A stretch of 33,121 bases of DNA. Source: a bacterium (GTDB lineage Bacteria; Krumholzibacteriota; Krumholzibacteriia; LZORAL124-64-63). Made by a program: the position numbers and the translations under genes. The DNA is taken from assembly GCA_003353795.1 (NCBI GenBank), contig PIVY01000038.1, forward strand, positions 1 to 33,121. The letters run 5' to 3'. Below the pieces are notes generated by a model. It was not told where the DNA came from. It ran no database searches and saw only the letters and a program-made list of their open reading frames with translations. Shown here piece after piece: positions 1 to 6,949 of this stretch; position 1 is the first letter of the stretch; every line of letters begins with the position of its first letter.

Positions 1-1
1 C

Positions 2-232
2 ACCGAGCTGCGAGCCGAGCTCGAAGGCGCCGAAAAGGAGCTGGAGCGCCTCCACGGCACCGAGGAGGTTCGCGAGACCACCATGCACGCCGCCATCGAT
101 CGTTACTTCAAGGCCAAGGCCGACCTGCTGAAGCTGCACGCCACCGCCGCGGTGGAGGCTCGCGGAATCATGGGCGAGGAGCTCTTCCGGAAGATCTTCG
201 ATGCACACCAGCCTCATCAGCACCATCAATAG
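2..232 (+). CDS. Spy/CpxP-like periplasmic protein, C-terminal part (5' end outside window)
   Basis: The open frame runs in from the left edge and stops at TAG 230-232, leaving 76 residues. The visible part is highly charged and helical (ELEGAEKELERLHGTEEV, then AAIDRYFKAKADLLKLHATAAVEAR). This resembles the helical hairpin of the Spy/CpxP/ZraP periplasmic heavy-metal-sensor or chaperone group, where a block of the type AAIDR...KAxLxKL is common. The protein ends in a His/Gln-rich tail, HQPHQHHQ, which could bind metal; that is inference. The N-terminus, with any signal peptide or LTxxQ motif, is missing, so the family call is tentative. A small lipoprotein gene and a terminator follow, so this looks like the end of a transcription unit. 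Confidence 0.6.
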   Translation, partial: TELRAELEGAEKELERLHGTEEVRETTMHAAIDRYFKAKADLLKLHATAAVEARGIMGEELFRKIFDAHQPHQHHQ

Positions 233-266
233 GCAGTCGACCGGCAATCGCTAATCGGAGCGCTTG

Positions 267-332
267 ATGCTGGCGAGCCTGGTCTTCGTGCTGGCCTTGA
301 CCACCGGTTGTGGCGGCGGCGGCGACAAGTAA
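267..332 (+). CDS. 21-residue small lipoprotein (entericidin-like size)
   Basis: ATG 267 opens a 21-codon frame, MLASLVFVLALTTGCGGGGDK, ending at TAA 330-332. It is a complete lipoprotein signal peptide: a hydrophobic stretch followed by the lipobox LTTGC. The mature peptide would be only CGGGGDK. A Shine-Dalgarno GGAG at 257-260 sits 6 nt before the ATG, and an in-frame TTG lies directly upstream at 264. A strong terminator begins 22 nt after the stop. The gene follows the Spy/CpxP-like gene by 34 nt and is probably cotranscribed with it. Entericidin-type lipoproteins are similarly tiny, but no sequence homology is claimed. It could instead be a remnant of a longer lipoprotein, although the ribosome-binding site and terminator argue for a real gene. 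Confidence 0.5.
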   Translation: MLASLVFVLALTTGCGGGGDK

Positions 333-353
333 CCGCCGCTCGGTCCGCTCGTT

Positions 354-391
354 TCAGGGAGCGTGGGGCACCCCGCGCTCCCTGATTTCTT
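354..391 (+). terminator. Rho-independent terminator
   Basis: A perfect 10-bp inverted repeat pairs TCAGGGAGCG (354-363) with CGCTCCCTGA (376-385). The loop itself contains GGG/CCC that can extend the stem. A T-rich run TTTCTTG follows. It lies after the small lipoprotein gene and before the next promoter. Confidence 0.85.
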
Positions 392-429
392 GTCCATCGA
401 TCCAGATAATCGGAATCAGAAAATCCCCG

Positions 430-457
430 TTCAACACCGCCTCGCCTGCGCTATAGT
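430..457 (+). promoter_or_regulatory. Candidate sigma-70-type promoter of the molybdenum hydroxylase operon
   Basis: TTCAAC (430-435) and TATAGT (452-457) are separated by 16 nt. The start codon lies 32 nt downstream of the -10 hexamer. The match is by eye only, and the consensus for this lineage is not known. Confidence 0.35.
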
Positions 458-489
458 GGCCGCGTCCCCCCGAACCCGGAGGCTCGCAC

Positions 490-1092
490 ATGCCCACTCG
501 CGACAAACCTGTCGATCCCGGCCGCCGAACGTTCATCAAGACCCTGGGCGTGGGCGTAGCCGGCGCCACGGCCGTCGGCGCCATGGGACCCGAGGCTGAC
601 GCTGAAGAGTCGCCCGCTCTTCCCGCCGGCACCCAAATCCTCGACCTCACCGTCAACGGTAAGCGCCACCGGCTCCACGTGGAGTCGCGCACGACGCTCG
701 CCGAGCTGCTACGCGACGAGCTCGGCTTCACCGGCACCAAGGTGGCCTGCAACCGCGGCATGTGCGGCACGTGTACCGTGCTGCTCGACGGCCTGGCGGT
801 CTATTCCTGCCACACCCTGGCCCTCGATGCCCACGGCAAGCAGGTTCTCACCGTGGAGGGCCTCATGAAGGGCGAGGAGCTGCATCCCTTGCAGCAGGCC
901 TTCGTGGATCACGACGGACTGCAGTGCGGCTACTGCACGCCCGGCCAGGTCATGGCCGCCGAGGCCCTGCTGCGCGAGAATCCCGAGCCCAGCCGGGCCG
1001 ACATCGAGGCGGGCATGGCCGGCAACCTCTGCCGTTGCGGCGCCTACCCCAAGATTATCGAGAGCATCGAGTCGATGAAGGGAGGGCGTTGA
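490..1092 (+). CDS. Tat-exported (2Fe-2S) subunit of a xanthine dehydrogenase-family molybdenum hydroxylase
   Basis: This 200-residue protein carries electrons from the molybdenum site to FAD. The N-terminus has a twin-arginine signal (RRTFIKTLG, residues 12-20) followed by an Ala/Gly-rich hydrophobic stretch, so the enzyme is probably folded in the cytoplasm and exported. The plant-ferredoxin-type cluster uses C87, C92, C95 and C107 (CNRGMCGTC...C). The second, helical cluster uses C146, C149, C181 and C183 (CGYC and CRC). Length and motif order match the PaoA/YagT and 4-hydroxybenzoyl-CoA reductase gamma families. GGAGG at 478-482 is 7 nt before ATG 490, fixing the start. The molybdopterin subunit starts 2 nt after the stop. 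The substrate cannot be read from the sequence; aldehydes are typical of Tat-exported members. Confidence 0.93.
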   Translation: MPTRDKPVDPGRRTFIKTLGVGVAGATAVGAMGPEADAEESPALPAGTQILDLTVNGKRHRLHVESRTTLAELLRDELGFTGTKVACNRGMCGTCTVLLDGLAVYSCHTLALDAHGKQVLTVEGLMKGEELHPLQQAFVDHDGLQCGYCTPGQVMAAEALLRENPEPSRADIEAGMAGNLCRCGAYPKIIESIESMKGGR

Positions 1093-1094
1093 TC

Positions 1095-3398
1095 ATGAGC
1101 GGCACGAGATTCATCCGCGACCAGCGGTTCTTCGAGGAAGACAACGCCAGCTACGTGGCCGAGGTGCCCGTGGAGGACGCGCCGGCGCTCGAGACTTCCG
1201 AGGGAAAGTTCCTGGGCAAGAGCGTGGAGCGATACGACGGCTACCACAAGGTGAGCGGCACCGCGCTCTACACCATCGACCGGCAGCTCAAGCACGCCCT
1301 TGCGGCGCGGGCCCTTCGCTCGCCGCATCCGCACGCGAAGATCAAGAAGATCGACTCGAGCAAGGCCGAGGCGCTGGAGGGAGTGATGGCCGTGCTCCAT
1401 CACGGCAATGCGCCGGATATCCCGTGGCACCGCGACAGCAAGCTCTTCGACACCCATCTACGCTACGCCGGCGACGAGGTGGCCCTGGTCGTGGCCTCGA
1501 CCGCGGACGTGGCGACCGAAGCGCTGAACCTGGTGCACGTGGAGTACGAGGTCCTGCCCCACGAGACCCGCACCATGGAAGCCATGGACGATCGGGCGCC
1601 GGAGCTTCACGACGAAGGTCGCCTGCAGGGCGGCGAGCCGGCAACGTACGCGCGCGGCGAGGTGGAGCCGGCCCTGGAGAGCGCGGATGCCGTGGTGTCG
1701 CGCTCCTTCACCACCGCCACCTGCGTGCACAACCCCACCGAGCCTCACAATTCGGTGGTGTTCTGGGACGATGATCGGCTCACGGTCTACGACAGCACCC
1801 AGGGCGTGTTCGCCATGCGCAACACCCTGGCCGAGAAGCTGCAGATCCCGGCGTCGTCGATCCGCGTGATCTGCCCGGCCATGGGCGGCGGCTTCGGCTG
1901 CAAGCTGGAGCTGAGCAAGCACACGGTGATGGCGGCCCTGGCAGCGCGGCAACTGGGGCGGCCGGTGTCCGTGGTACTGGATCGCCGGGAGATGAACCTG
2001 GCCGTGGGCAACCGGCCCAATTCCATTCAGCACCTACGGGCGGCGGGCACCCGCGATGGTCAGCTCACCGCCCTGGTCACCGACTCCTACGGTATGGTGG
2101 GCGCCTACCCGTCGAACGCCTGGATGAACTGGCCATTGGTCGTGATGTACCAGTGCCCCAACGTCAGCGTCACCCACCGCAACGTCTACAGCAACCTGGG
2201 CCCCGGTCGGGCGTTCCGGGCGCCGGGGTTTCCACAGGGGACATTCGCCCTGGACCAGGTCATCGACGAACTGGCCGAAGCGCTGGGCATCGACACCTTG
2301 GAGTTGTGCCAGCGCAACATGGCCACCGCCAGTCAGGCCAGCGGCACTCCCTACACGTCCAAGAAGCTCGCCGAATGCTATGAACGCGGCGCCGAGGCCA
2401 TCGGCTGGTCCACCCGTCGCAACCGCGAGCCCGGCTCGGGCGCCGGTCCCAGGAAACGCGGGATCGGCATGGCGTCTCAGGTCTGGGGCGGCGGTGGCGG
2501 ACCGCCGGCCGGGGTCACGGTGATGATCCAGCGCGACGGTAGCGTGCAGGTGGTGTCGGGCACCCAGGACATCGGCACCGGGACCTTCACCATCCTGCAG
2601 CAGACCGTGGCCGAGGCCCTGGAAATCCCCCTCGAAAGTATTTCCGTCAGGGTCGGCGATACCGATGGCGCACCCTACGGACCGCTGTCGGGCGGGTCTC
2701 AGACAGCGCCTTCCATGACGCCCGCTGCGTGGAGCGCCGGCCTGGAACTGAAGCAGGCCTTGCTGCAAGGCGTGGCGGCGGGCGCCGAAGTGCCGCTGGA
2801 GAGCCTGTCCTACGCCGATGGTGAAGTGCGTGGCACGGAACAGAACTGGAGCTTGGCCGAGGCCATGCAGGTGATGCGTGAGCAGACCCTGGTGCGCACC
2901 GGCCTGCGGGCGGCGAACGCCGAGGGCAAGATCATCTGCTCCTTCGGCGCCCAGTTCGTCGAGGTGGAAGTGGATACCGAGACCGGTCGCATCGACGTGC
3001 TGCGCGTGGTGGCCGCTCACGACATCGGCCGGGTGCTCAACCGGCGATTGCTGGAGAACCAGTTCGAGGGCGGCATCATGCAGGGTATCGGCATGGCGCT
3101 CATGGAAGAACGCGTCGTGGACGACGTCGAGGGCAAGGTCCTCTCCGCCAACCTGCTCGACTACCGGATGCCGGTCATGGCCAACACTCCGGAGATCGAG
3201 GTGATCATCCCGGAGAACATCGACACCGTGGCCAACAACCTGGGCGTCAAGGGCGTCGGCGAGCCACCCATCATCCCCACGGCGGGCGCCATCGCCAATG
3301 CCGTGTACAACGCCACGGGGGTGCGTATGACGGAGCTGCCCATGACACCGGATCGGGTGCTCATGGCGCTACTCGGCGCCGAGGAGGTGTCGCGATGA
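1095..3398 (+). CDS. Molybdopterin-binding large subunit of the xanthine dehydrogenase-family hydroxylase
   Basis: This 767-residue subunit carries the Mo cofactor and the active site. Visible motifs are AMGGGFGCK (about residues 262-270), the GRAFRAPGFPQG substrate/cofactor loop (A373-P377-G378 region) and the catalytic-glutamate motif GVGEPP (E723), all in the expected order. The residue normally written FRAPG is intact. The open frame extends upstream to 762 through the previous gene, but ATG 1095 is the natural start: it lies 2 nt after the previous stop and fits the usual length. There is no signal peptide of its own, so export would depend on the Tat signal of the small subunit. The stop overlaps the next start (ATGA, 3395-3398), implying translational coupling. 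Family: PaoC/XdhA-like aldehyde or heterocycle hydroxylase; substrate unknown. Confidence 0.93.
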   Translation: MSGTRFIRDQRFFEEDNASYVAEVPVEDAPALETSEGKFLGKSVERYDGYHKVSGTALYTIDRQLKHALAARALRSPHPHAKIKKIDSSKAEALEGVMAVLHHGNAPDIPWHRDSKLFDTHLRYAGDEVALVVASTADVATEALNLVHVEYEVLPHETRTMEAMDDRAPELHDEGRLQGGEPATYARGEVEPALESADAVVSRSFTTATCVHNPTEPHNSVVFWDDDRLTVYDSTQGVFAMRNTLAEKLQIPASSIRVICPAMGGGFGCKLELSKHTVMAALAARQLGRPVSVVLDRREMNLAVGNRPNSIQHLRAAGTRDGQLTALVTDSYGMVGAYPSNAWMNWPLVVMYQCPNVSVTHRNVYSNLGPGRAFRAPGFPQGTFALDQVIDELAEALGIDTLELCQRNMATASQASGTPYTSKKLAECYERGAEAIGWSTRRNREPGSGAGPRKRGIGMASQVWGGGGGPPAGVTVMIQRDGSVQVVSGTQDIGTGTFTILQQTVAEALEIPLESISVRVGDTDGAPYGPLSGGSQTAPSMTPAAWSAGLELKQALLQGVAAGAEVPLESLSYADGEVRGTEQNWSLAEAMQVMREQTLVRTGLRAANAEGKIICSFGAQFVEVEVDTETGRIDVLRVVAAHDIGRVLNRRLLENQFEGGIMQGIGMALMEERVVDDVEGKVLSANLLDYRMPVMANTPEIEVIIPENIDTVANNLGVKGVGEPPIIPTAGAIANAVYNATGVRMTELPMTPDRVLMALLGAEEVSR

Positions 3399-4375
3399 GG
3401 AACTTCACCTATCTGCAGCCCGAGAACCTCAAGCAGGCCGCCAAGGCCCTCGAGAAGAACGAGGCGATGGTCATGGGCGGCGGCACCGATCTGCTGGACC
3501 TGCTCAAGATGGACATCGCCGCGCCCGAACAGGTGCTCAACCTCAAGTCCGCGGGCGATGCCGAGCTGCGCACCATCGAGGAGAAGGATGACAAGCTGCG
3601 CATCGGCGGGCTCGTGACCCTGGCCGAACTGGCGGCCGACGATCGATTGCGCCGCTCGTACACCGTGCTCCAGGAAGCCGCCGCCGCCGCCGCCACGCCG
3701 CAACTGCGCAACGCCGGCACGCTGGGCGGCAACCTCTGCCAGCGGCCGCGGTGCTGGTACTTCCGCGACCCCGAGTTCTCCTGCCTGCGCAAGGGCGGCG
3801 ACACCTGTTTCGCCATCGACGGTCGCAACAAGTTCCACTGCGTGGTCGGCGGCGGCCCGTGCTACATCGTGCATCCATCCGATACGGCGGTGGCGTTGCT
3901 CGCGCTGGGCGCCGAGGTGCGGGTGCGCAAGGGCGGCAAGACACGATCGGTGCCCATTGGCGAGTTTTTCGTACTGCCGGAGGTCGATCCGCAGCGGGAG
4001 ACAATCCTCGGCGACGGCGAGTTCGTGGTCGGTGTGGAGGTGCCGGCGCCGGGGCGCGACACGCGCAGCAGCTACACCAAGTTCAAGTTCCGGGAGGGAT
4101 GGGATTTCGCGGTGGTGTCGGTGGCTCTGGTGATGGACAAGGCCGGCGGCATTGTCCGCGGCGGCACCGTGGCCCTGGGCGGTGTGGCGCCGGTGCCCTG
4201 GCTGGATGCCGGCGGCTCGGCGGCGCTGGCGGGGATCGGCGGCCAGGACCGGCGCCTGGATGCCTTTGCCGGCGCGTTGCTGGCCGGCGCCGAGCCGATG
4301 ACGGAGAACGAGTTCAAGGTGCCGCTGACCAGGAATCTGGCGAAGCGGGCGTTGGTGGAGTTGCTGGATCGCTAG
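3395..4375 (+). CDS. FAD-binding subunit with extra [4Fe-4S] insert, molybdenum hydroxylase
   Basis: This 326-residue CO dehydrogenase flavoprotein-like subunit passes electrons to the final acceptor. Flavin-binding motifs are VMGGGTDLL (26-34) and the GTLGGNLC segment (108-115). Between residues 115 and 156 there are six cysteines (115, 120, 130, 138, 149, 156) in the pattern NLCQRPRCWYFRDP...C...C. This is the insert that holds a [4Fe-4S] cluster in PaoB and the 4-hydroxybenzoyl-CoA reductase beta subunit; plain xanthine dehydrogenases lack it. The start overlaps the large-subunit stop. Gene order here is 2Fe-2S, Mo, FAD, whereas E. coli paoABC is 2Fe-2S, FAD, Mo. No XdhC/PaoD-like cofactor-insertion gene is adjacent. 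The stop shares a CTAG with the convergent gene. Confidence 0.92.
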   Translation: MRNFTYLQPENLKQAAKALEKNEAMVMGGGTDLLDLLKMDIAAPEQVLNLKSAGDAELRTIEEKDDKLRIGGLVTLAELAADDRLRRSYTVLQEAAAAAATPQLRNAGTLGGNLCQRPRCWYFRDPEFSCLRKGGDTCFAIDGRNKFHCVVGGGPCYIVHPSDTAVALLALGAEVRVRKGGKTRSVPIGEFFVLPEVDPQRETILGDGEFVVGVEVPAPGRDTRSSYTKFKFREGWDFAVVSVALVMDKAGGIVRGGTVALGGVAPVPWLDAGGSAALAGIGGQDRRLDAFAGALLAGAEPMTENEFKVPLTRNLAKRALVELLDR

Positions 4376-4647
4376 CGGCCGCGGTGCTCTTCCAGCATCT
4401 CGCTCACCGTCGGCTTGCCCGGCACGTGAGGTTCGTTACCGAAGCCGCGCTCCTTGACCACGTGGTCGCCCGGCTCGATGCGCTGGTGCAAGCAGACCTC
4501 CATGGAGGTGTACCGGTCGATCCAGGCGGGCTTGAACTCGTAGGCGAGGTGGTCGTCGCGGATGTAGAGGAAGCCGACGACCATCTCGAGTACGAACCAC
4601 GACAGCGCCAGCAGGTTGCCCTTGAAGCGGATCTCGACCGGACTCAC
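4372..4647 (-). CDS. Hypothetical 91-residue protein coupled to the two-component system
   Basis: The GTG start (4645-4647) overlaps the TGA of the response regulator gene, so translation is probably coupled. The product has one short hydrophobic stretch (LLALSWFVLEMVVGFLYI, about residues 12-29) followed by a polar C-terminus rich in charged residues. I do not recognise a family. It could be a small membrane-associated accessory of the kinase/regulator pair, but that rests on gene position only. Its stop TAG is read from the same CTAG (4372-4375) that supplies the stop of the convergent FAD-subunit gene. The frame stays open across its full length and the coupling is precise, which favours a real gene over chance. 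Confidence 0.6.
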   Translation of the reverse strand: MSPVEIRFKGNLLALSWFVLEMVVGFLYIRDDHLAYEFKPAWIDRYTSMEVCLHQRIEPGDHVVKERGFGNEPHVPGKPTVSEMLEEHRGR

Positions 4648-5330
4648 GACAGCCGGAATCCCTTCCCGTGCACGGTGCGGATCTCCACCGAGTCGTCGTC
4701 GGCGAGATACCGCCGCAGCCGCGACACGAACACGTCCATGCTACGTCCCGAGTGGTAGGTGTCGGCGCCCCAGATCCGGCGCAGAGCCACCGAGCGCTCC
4801 AGCACTCGACCTCGGTACTCGCACAGCAGTGCGAGGAGTTCGCTCTCGCGGGTGGTCAGCGAACGTTCCTGATCGTCGAGCGTCAGCACCTGCCGCGCGG
4901 GATCGAATCGGTAGCGACCGATCTCATGCACGCCGCCGGTCATGATCTCGCCGCCCGCGCCCCGCCGCGCCAGCACCACCTCCATGCGTACCAGCAGTTC
5001 CTCCATGGAGAAGGGCTTGGTGACGTAGTCGTCGCAGCCCAGGCGGAAGCCTTCCACCTTGTGCTCGCTCAGCGACTTGGCGGTGATGAAGATGAACGGC
5101 GGGCGGTCGTCCATGGCGCCCAGCCGACGCGCGAACTCGAATCCGTCGAGGCGCGGCATCATGACGTCGACGAGGCAGAGGTCGAAGCTCGCCTCGGCCA
5201 GGGCGGCGAGGCCGGCCTTACCGTCGGTGCGCAGGTCCACGGCGAACCCCTCGCGTTCGAGGGACTCGCGGATGATGAGACCAAGGTTGGGATCGTCTTC
5301 CAGCAACAGGATCGACCGGCTCGGATTCAT
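4644..5330 (-). CDS. OmpR/PhoB-family response regulator
   Basis: A 228-residue DNA-binding regulator. The receiver domain (about 1-120) has the acidic pair D12/D13, phospho-acceptor D55 (LVDVMMP), T83 (FITAK) and K105 (DDYVTKPF). The C-terminal winged helix (about 130-228) contains LTTRESELLALLCEYRGRVLERS and VSRLRRYL and ends in TVHGKGFRLS, typical of the OmpR/PhoB group. The frame could start 30 nt further up, but ATG 5330 overlaps the kinase stop as ATGA and gives MNPSRSILLLEDD, the usual receiver start. It is the second gene of a kinase-regulator-91 aa operon. Members bind direct repeats; a four-copy 10-bp array upstream of the operon (6841-6875) is a natural candidate target. Confidence 0.95.
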   Translation of the reverse strand: MNPSRSILLLEDDPNLGLIIRESLEREGFAVDLRTDGKAGLAALAEASFDLCLVDVMMPRLDGFEFARRLGAMDDRPPFIFITAKSLSEHKVEGFRLGCDDYVTKPFSMEELLVRMEVVLARRGAGGEIMTGGVHEIGRYRFDPARQVLTLDDQERSLTTRESELLALLCEYRGRVLERSVALRRIWGADTYHSGRSMDVFVSRLRRYLADDDSVEIRTVHGKGFRLS

Positions 5331-6790
5331 GAACCGTCCTCCCGGGCGAGGGGCAACCACACGGTCACCGCGGTGCCGCCACCGTCGCGTGCGGCCAGCG
5401 TCACCGAGCCGCCGTGAAGGCCGACCATCTGGCGCACGTAGCTCAGGCCCAGGCCGAAGCCCTTCACGTCGTGGCGGTCGCCGGTGGGGCAGCGGTAGTA
5501 GCGGTCGAAGACGCGCTCGCGGTCGCGGGCCGGCACGCCCCGGCCGCGGTCGGTCACGGTGATCACGATCTGGTCGCCGTCGTTGGCGCTGGCCACCGTG
5601 ATCTCGGGCGTGGCGGGCGAGTACTTCACCGCGTTGTCGAGCAGGTTGGCCAGCACGCCCGTCAGGTGCACGGGGTCGGCGTGGACCAGGCTGCGATCCG
5701 CGGCGAGTTCGTTCGCCAGTCGTCCTCGCGCCTCTGCGACCTGCAGTTCGAATGCGGCGGTCAGCGCGACGAGCGTCTCGTGCACGTCCACGATCTCACG
5801 TTCCAGGATGACCTCGCCGCGTTCGAGGTGCGCCAGCTGCAGGATACGGTCCACGTGCTCGCGCAGTCGCCGCACCTCCTCGCCGATCATGCCCGCGTAC
5901 CGGGTGAGCGTGTCGGGTTCGGCACGCACGTCGTCGCGGGCGAGGGCCTCGCTGGCCAGGGCCATGGTCGCCAGCGGGGTCTTGAACTCGTGGGTCAGGT
6001 TGTCCACGAAGGTGACCAGCTCGCCGGCGAACCGGTGCTGCGCCAGGATGGTGCGCACGGCGTACACGGCGCACAGGATCACCAGCAGCGTGAGTCCGAC
6101 CGACCCTGCCAGCAGCGGCGCCGTCTGGCGCCAGGCCCAGGTGGTGCGGCCGGGGAAGTGGGCGACCAGGTCGTAGGCCGGCGGCAGGAAATCCGTGGGG
6201 AAGAGGCGGGCGCGGTAGGGGGAGCCGGCGAGCGCGGTACGGTCGGCGCTGCCCGATGCAAGGAGCAGGGAATCGCTGCCGGCGGTGGTCACGCCGTAGT
6301 CCACGTCCACGTCGAGACCGGCGTCCGCCAGGGCCTGTGGCAGCAGGGAGTCCAGAGCCGCGGGGTCCAGCCGGTCGGTGACCGGCCGCTCCGCCTTGTG
6401 GGAGAGATCGAGCATCACGCGGCGCACGAGCTGGGCCTTGGTCGCATCGTTGCTGTCGACGAAGACGGCGGCGAAACGGGTGTCGGCCATGACGTGCAGG
6501 GAGTCGGCGGCCTCGACGCGGATGACGTGCGGTCGATCGTGGTCCGCCCAGAACGTGTCGGCACCGAGAGAATCGCCGGGCGCCAGCAGCGTCGCCACCT
6601 GGTCGAAGACCTCGCCGGTGTCGAGCCGCCGCGCGACCTGACCGAGAGCGGTGCGGGCGGCGCGGTCGAAGGCCTGGTCCTTCTCCCGATGAACGCCCGC
6701 CAGGAGCACGACCTGCAACGCCACCAGCCCGGCCAGCGACATCGCGAGCAGGGCCACCAGCATCCGAACGGTGCGGCGGGAGAGATTCAT
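5327..6790 (-). CDS. Membrane sensor histidine kinase without HAMP domain
   Basis: A 487-residue kinase, partner of the overlapping response regulator gene. Membrane segments lie at about residues 10-33 and 224-247 and enclose a periplasmic sensor region of about 190 residues that I cannot assign to a family. The phospho-acceptor box is NLTHEFKTPLATM with H267. The ATPase domain shows the N box (LANLLDNAVKYSP), G1 (DRGRGVP), F (VFDRYYRC) and G2 (GFGLGLSYV) boxes. Only about 15-20 residues separate TM2 from the H box, so there is no HAMP linker, as in many Bacteroidetes kinases. ATG 6790 was preferred over a start 36 nt upstream because it begins MNLSRRTVRM just before TM1; the ribosome-binding site is weak. 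The signal sensed is unknown; envelope stress is a guess from the neighbours. Confidence 0.93.
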   Translation of the reverse strand: MNLSRRTVRMLVALLAMSLAGLVALQVVLLAGVHREKDQAFDRAARTALGQVARRLDTGEVFDQVATLLAPGDSLGADTFWADHDRPHVIRVEAADSLHVMADTRFAAVFVDSNDATKAQLVRRVMLDLSHKAERPVTDRLDPAALDSLLPQALADAGLDVDVDYGVTTAGSDSLLLASGSADRTALAGSPYRARLFPTDFLPPAYDLVAHFPGRTTWAWRQTAPLLAGSVGLTLLVILCAVYAVRTILAQHRFAGELVTFVDNLTHEFKTPLATMALASEALARDDVRAEPDTLTRYAGMIGEEVRRLREHVDRILQLAHLERGEVILEREIVDVHETLVALTAAFELQVAEARGRLANELAADRSLVHADPVHLTGVLANLLDNAVKYSPATPEITVASANDGDQIVITVTDRGRGVPARDRERVFDRYYRCPTGDRHDVKGFGLGLSYVRQMVGLHGGSVTLAARDGGGTAVTVWLPLAREDGS

Positions 6791-6840
6791 GCCCCGATGA
6801 TACGCGTCCCCGGGGCCGATTCCCACCTCCGCGAGCCGTC

Positions 6841-6875
6841 TTCACATCTCTTAACGTCCGTTCACAGCTCTTCAC
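6841..6875 (-). promoter_or_regulatory. Four 10-bp-spaced half-sites (GTGAA/GTTAA), likely response-regulator operator
   Basis: Read on the plus strand, TTCAC, TTAAC, TTCAC and TTCAC begin at 6841, 6851, 6861 and 6871. On the minus strand this is GTGAA-N5-GTGAA-N5-GTTAA-N5-GTGAA. One helical turn of spacing on one face is how OmpR-family dimers bind, and the E. coli CpxR box is GTAAA-N5-GTAAA. The array lies 51 nt upstream of the kinase start and 75 nt upstream of the divergent beta-propeller gene. Autoregulation plus control of 6950-8197 is inferred. Confidence 0.6.
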
Positions 6876-6949
6876 CCAACCCGGCGGCGCCGTGCGCGTA
6901 ACCTCTGCATCGAACTGACCGCCCTGACGCTCCCGACCGGAGGTGACCC

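Noticed and set aside
762-1094. N-terminal extension of the molybdopterin subunit
   Set aside because: Lies out of frame inside the 2Fe-2S gene, is Arg/Pro-rich and lacks family similarity; ATG 1095 is the natural start.
5414-6901. 495-codon plus-strand open frame
   Set aside because: Antisense of the histidine kinase, whose H, N, G1, F and G2 boxes are intact on the other strand.
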